Positions 4,786 through 5,574 of a DNA stretch of 5,574 bases are shown here, piece by piece. The notes below the pieces were generated by a model. It did not search any database, was not told the origin of the DNA, and was given only the letters and a program-made list of their open reading frames with translations. Each line of letters begins with the position of its first letter. Positions within the stretch are counted from its first letter, which is position 1. The stretch spans positions 1 to 5,574 of the forward strand of contig JANXTD010000635.1 of assembly GCA_025352585.1 (NCBI GenBank), in the 5' to 3' direction. Source of the stretch: Fimbriiglobus sp. (lineage in GTDB: Bacteria > Planctomycetota > Planctomycetia > Gemmatales > Gemmataceae). Made by a program: the position numbers and the translations under genes.

Positions 4786-5574
4786 CTAGTCTTTCGTCAG
4801 CGTCTCGTCGAGGTTCAGCAGCACGCGGGCGACGCTGACCCACGCCGCGGCTTCGGCGGCCGTCGTGCCGTCAGGGTAGCCCTTCAGCGGCCCGGCGAGC
4901 AGCACCGGCTTCGACGACTCGACCGCGAAGCGCTCGCGCTGCTTCGTCAACGTCGCCGTCAGCACGGCCAACTCGGCGTCGCTCGGGGGGCGGCTCACGC
5001 ACAGACGGAAGGCGTGCGTCAGGCGGCCGGGGTCGTCGTCCGCGCCGCCGTCGTTCAGGGCGCGGGCGGCCAGGCCGCGGGCGGCGTCGAGGAAGGTCGG
5101 CTCGTTCAGCCCCACGAGGGCTTGCAGCGGCGTGTTCGAGCGCGACCGCTTGACGCACGCCACGTCGCCGTTGGGCGTGTCGAAGGCTTGCAGCGCAGGG
5201 TACGGCACGCTGCGGAAGCGGAACACGTACACCGACCGGCGGTAACGCTCCGGCCCCGTTGACTCGGGCCAGGTCTTGGGGCCGTAGCTCGCCGGCGGGG
5301 CCATCAGGAACATCGGGATCGGCGGGTAGACCGGGGGGCCGCCGACGGTGCGGTTGAGCAGCCCCGACGCGGCCAGAGCGATGTCCCGCACCAACTCGCC
5401 CTCGACGCGGAAGCGGGGGCCGCGGGCCAGCAGGCGGTTCGTCGGGTCTTTAGCCGCGAGTTCCGCCGTGACTTTCGACGACTGCCGGTACGTCTCGCTC
5501 GACGCGATCAGGCGGTGCAGGTGCTTGACGCTCCACGGGGCGACGCCGGGGGCGCTGGGGTGCATGAACTCGAC
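4786..5574 (-). CDS. PSD1 domain protein, planctomycete cytochrome family (C-terminus only)
   Basis: The C-terminal 262 residues of a longer protein. The frame runs off the window edge and reads VEFMHPSAPG before the first internal ATG at 5565, which is therefore not the start. Recognisable PSD1 (DUF1553-type) features, numbered from the edge, are WSVKHLHRLIASSETYRQSS (14-33), RLLARGPRFRVEGELVRDIAL (48-67), YRRSVYVFRFRSVPYPALQAFD (111-132), SNTPLQALVGLNEPTFLDAAR (146-166) and the end AAWVSVARVLLNLDETLT (243-260). Complete family members usually carry cytochrome-like (PSCyt) and DUF1549 domains further upstream and are exported. Their biochemical role is unclear, though an oxidoreductive or polysaccharide-related role has been suggested from gene context. 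The gene stops at TAG (4786-4788), 30 bp before the DUF1080 gene. Confidence 0.92.
   Translation of the reverse strand, partial: VEFMHPSAPGVAPWSVKHLHRLIASSETYRQSSKVTAELAAKDPTNRLLARGPRFRVEGELVRDIALAASGLLNRTVGGPPVYPPIPMFLMAPPASYGPKTWPESTGPERYRRSVYVFRFRSVPYPALQAFDTPNGDVACVKRSRSNTPLQALVGLNEPTFLDAARGLAARALNDGGADDDPGRLTHAFRLCVSRPPSDAELAVLTATLTKQRERFAVESSKPVLLAGPLKGYPDGTTAAEAAAWVSVARVLLNLDETLTKD

Noticed and set aside
4267..5262. 331-codon open frame on the plus strand
   Set aside because: It is antisense to clear DUF1080 and PSD1 coding sequence. The translation is Arg/Ala/Val-rich without family motifs, a common artefact in GC-rich DNA.

Overview
The window looks like chromosomal DNA from a planctomycete, probably near Gemmata. 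The DNA is GC-rich, and several encoded families are typical of that group: a planctomycete-type cytochrome c domain, a PSD1-type C-terminus, a DUF1080 protein and a Tat-exported DUF1501 protein. The assignment rests on recognising these families by eye, not on a database search.

Left part, plus strand. Positions 2-652 hold the 3' part of an exported, apparently mono-heme c-type cytochrome whose start lies outside the window. After a 95-bp gap with a good sigma70-like promoter comes a 79-residue hypothetical protein (748-987). It converges on the next gene with only 11 bp between the stop codons.

Right part, minus strand. Read right to left, this is one tightly packed gene run: C-terminus of a PSD1 protein (5574-4786), DUF1080 protein (4755-3682), PF09720-like antitoxin B (3685-3398), RelE/ParE-like toxin B (3401-3177, with a detached tail to 3087), PF09720-like antitoxin A (3050-2724), RelE/ParE-like toxin A (2727-2410), and DUF1501 protein (2393-999). 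Gaps are 36 bp or less, or are 4-bp ATGA/GTGA overlaps, except for 126 bp opened by the early stop in toxin B. Transcription as an operon is therefore plausible. PSD1 and DUF1501 proteins are commonly encoded side by side in planctomycetes. Here a DUF1080 gene and two toxin-antitoxin cassettes sit between them.

The most notable feature is the pair of tandem paralogous toxin-antitoxin cassettes. The toxins are about 50% identical without gaps over 74 residues. Toxin B has an in-frame TAA at codon 75, yet its frame stays open beyond the stop and ends in the same [14 protein letters not shown] tail as toxin A. That tail is 39/41 identical at the DNA level, both differences are synonymous, and it can form a short GC-rich hairpin. 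Near-identical DNA also occurs at the antitoxin start and at the antitoxin/toxin overlap, so the two cassettes form a mosaic of conserved landmarks and diverged interiors. I see no tRNA, rRNA, CRISPR array, insertion sequence or convincing terminator.
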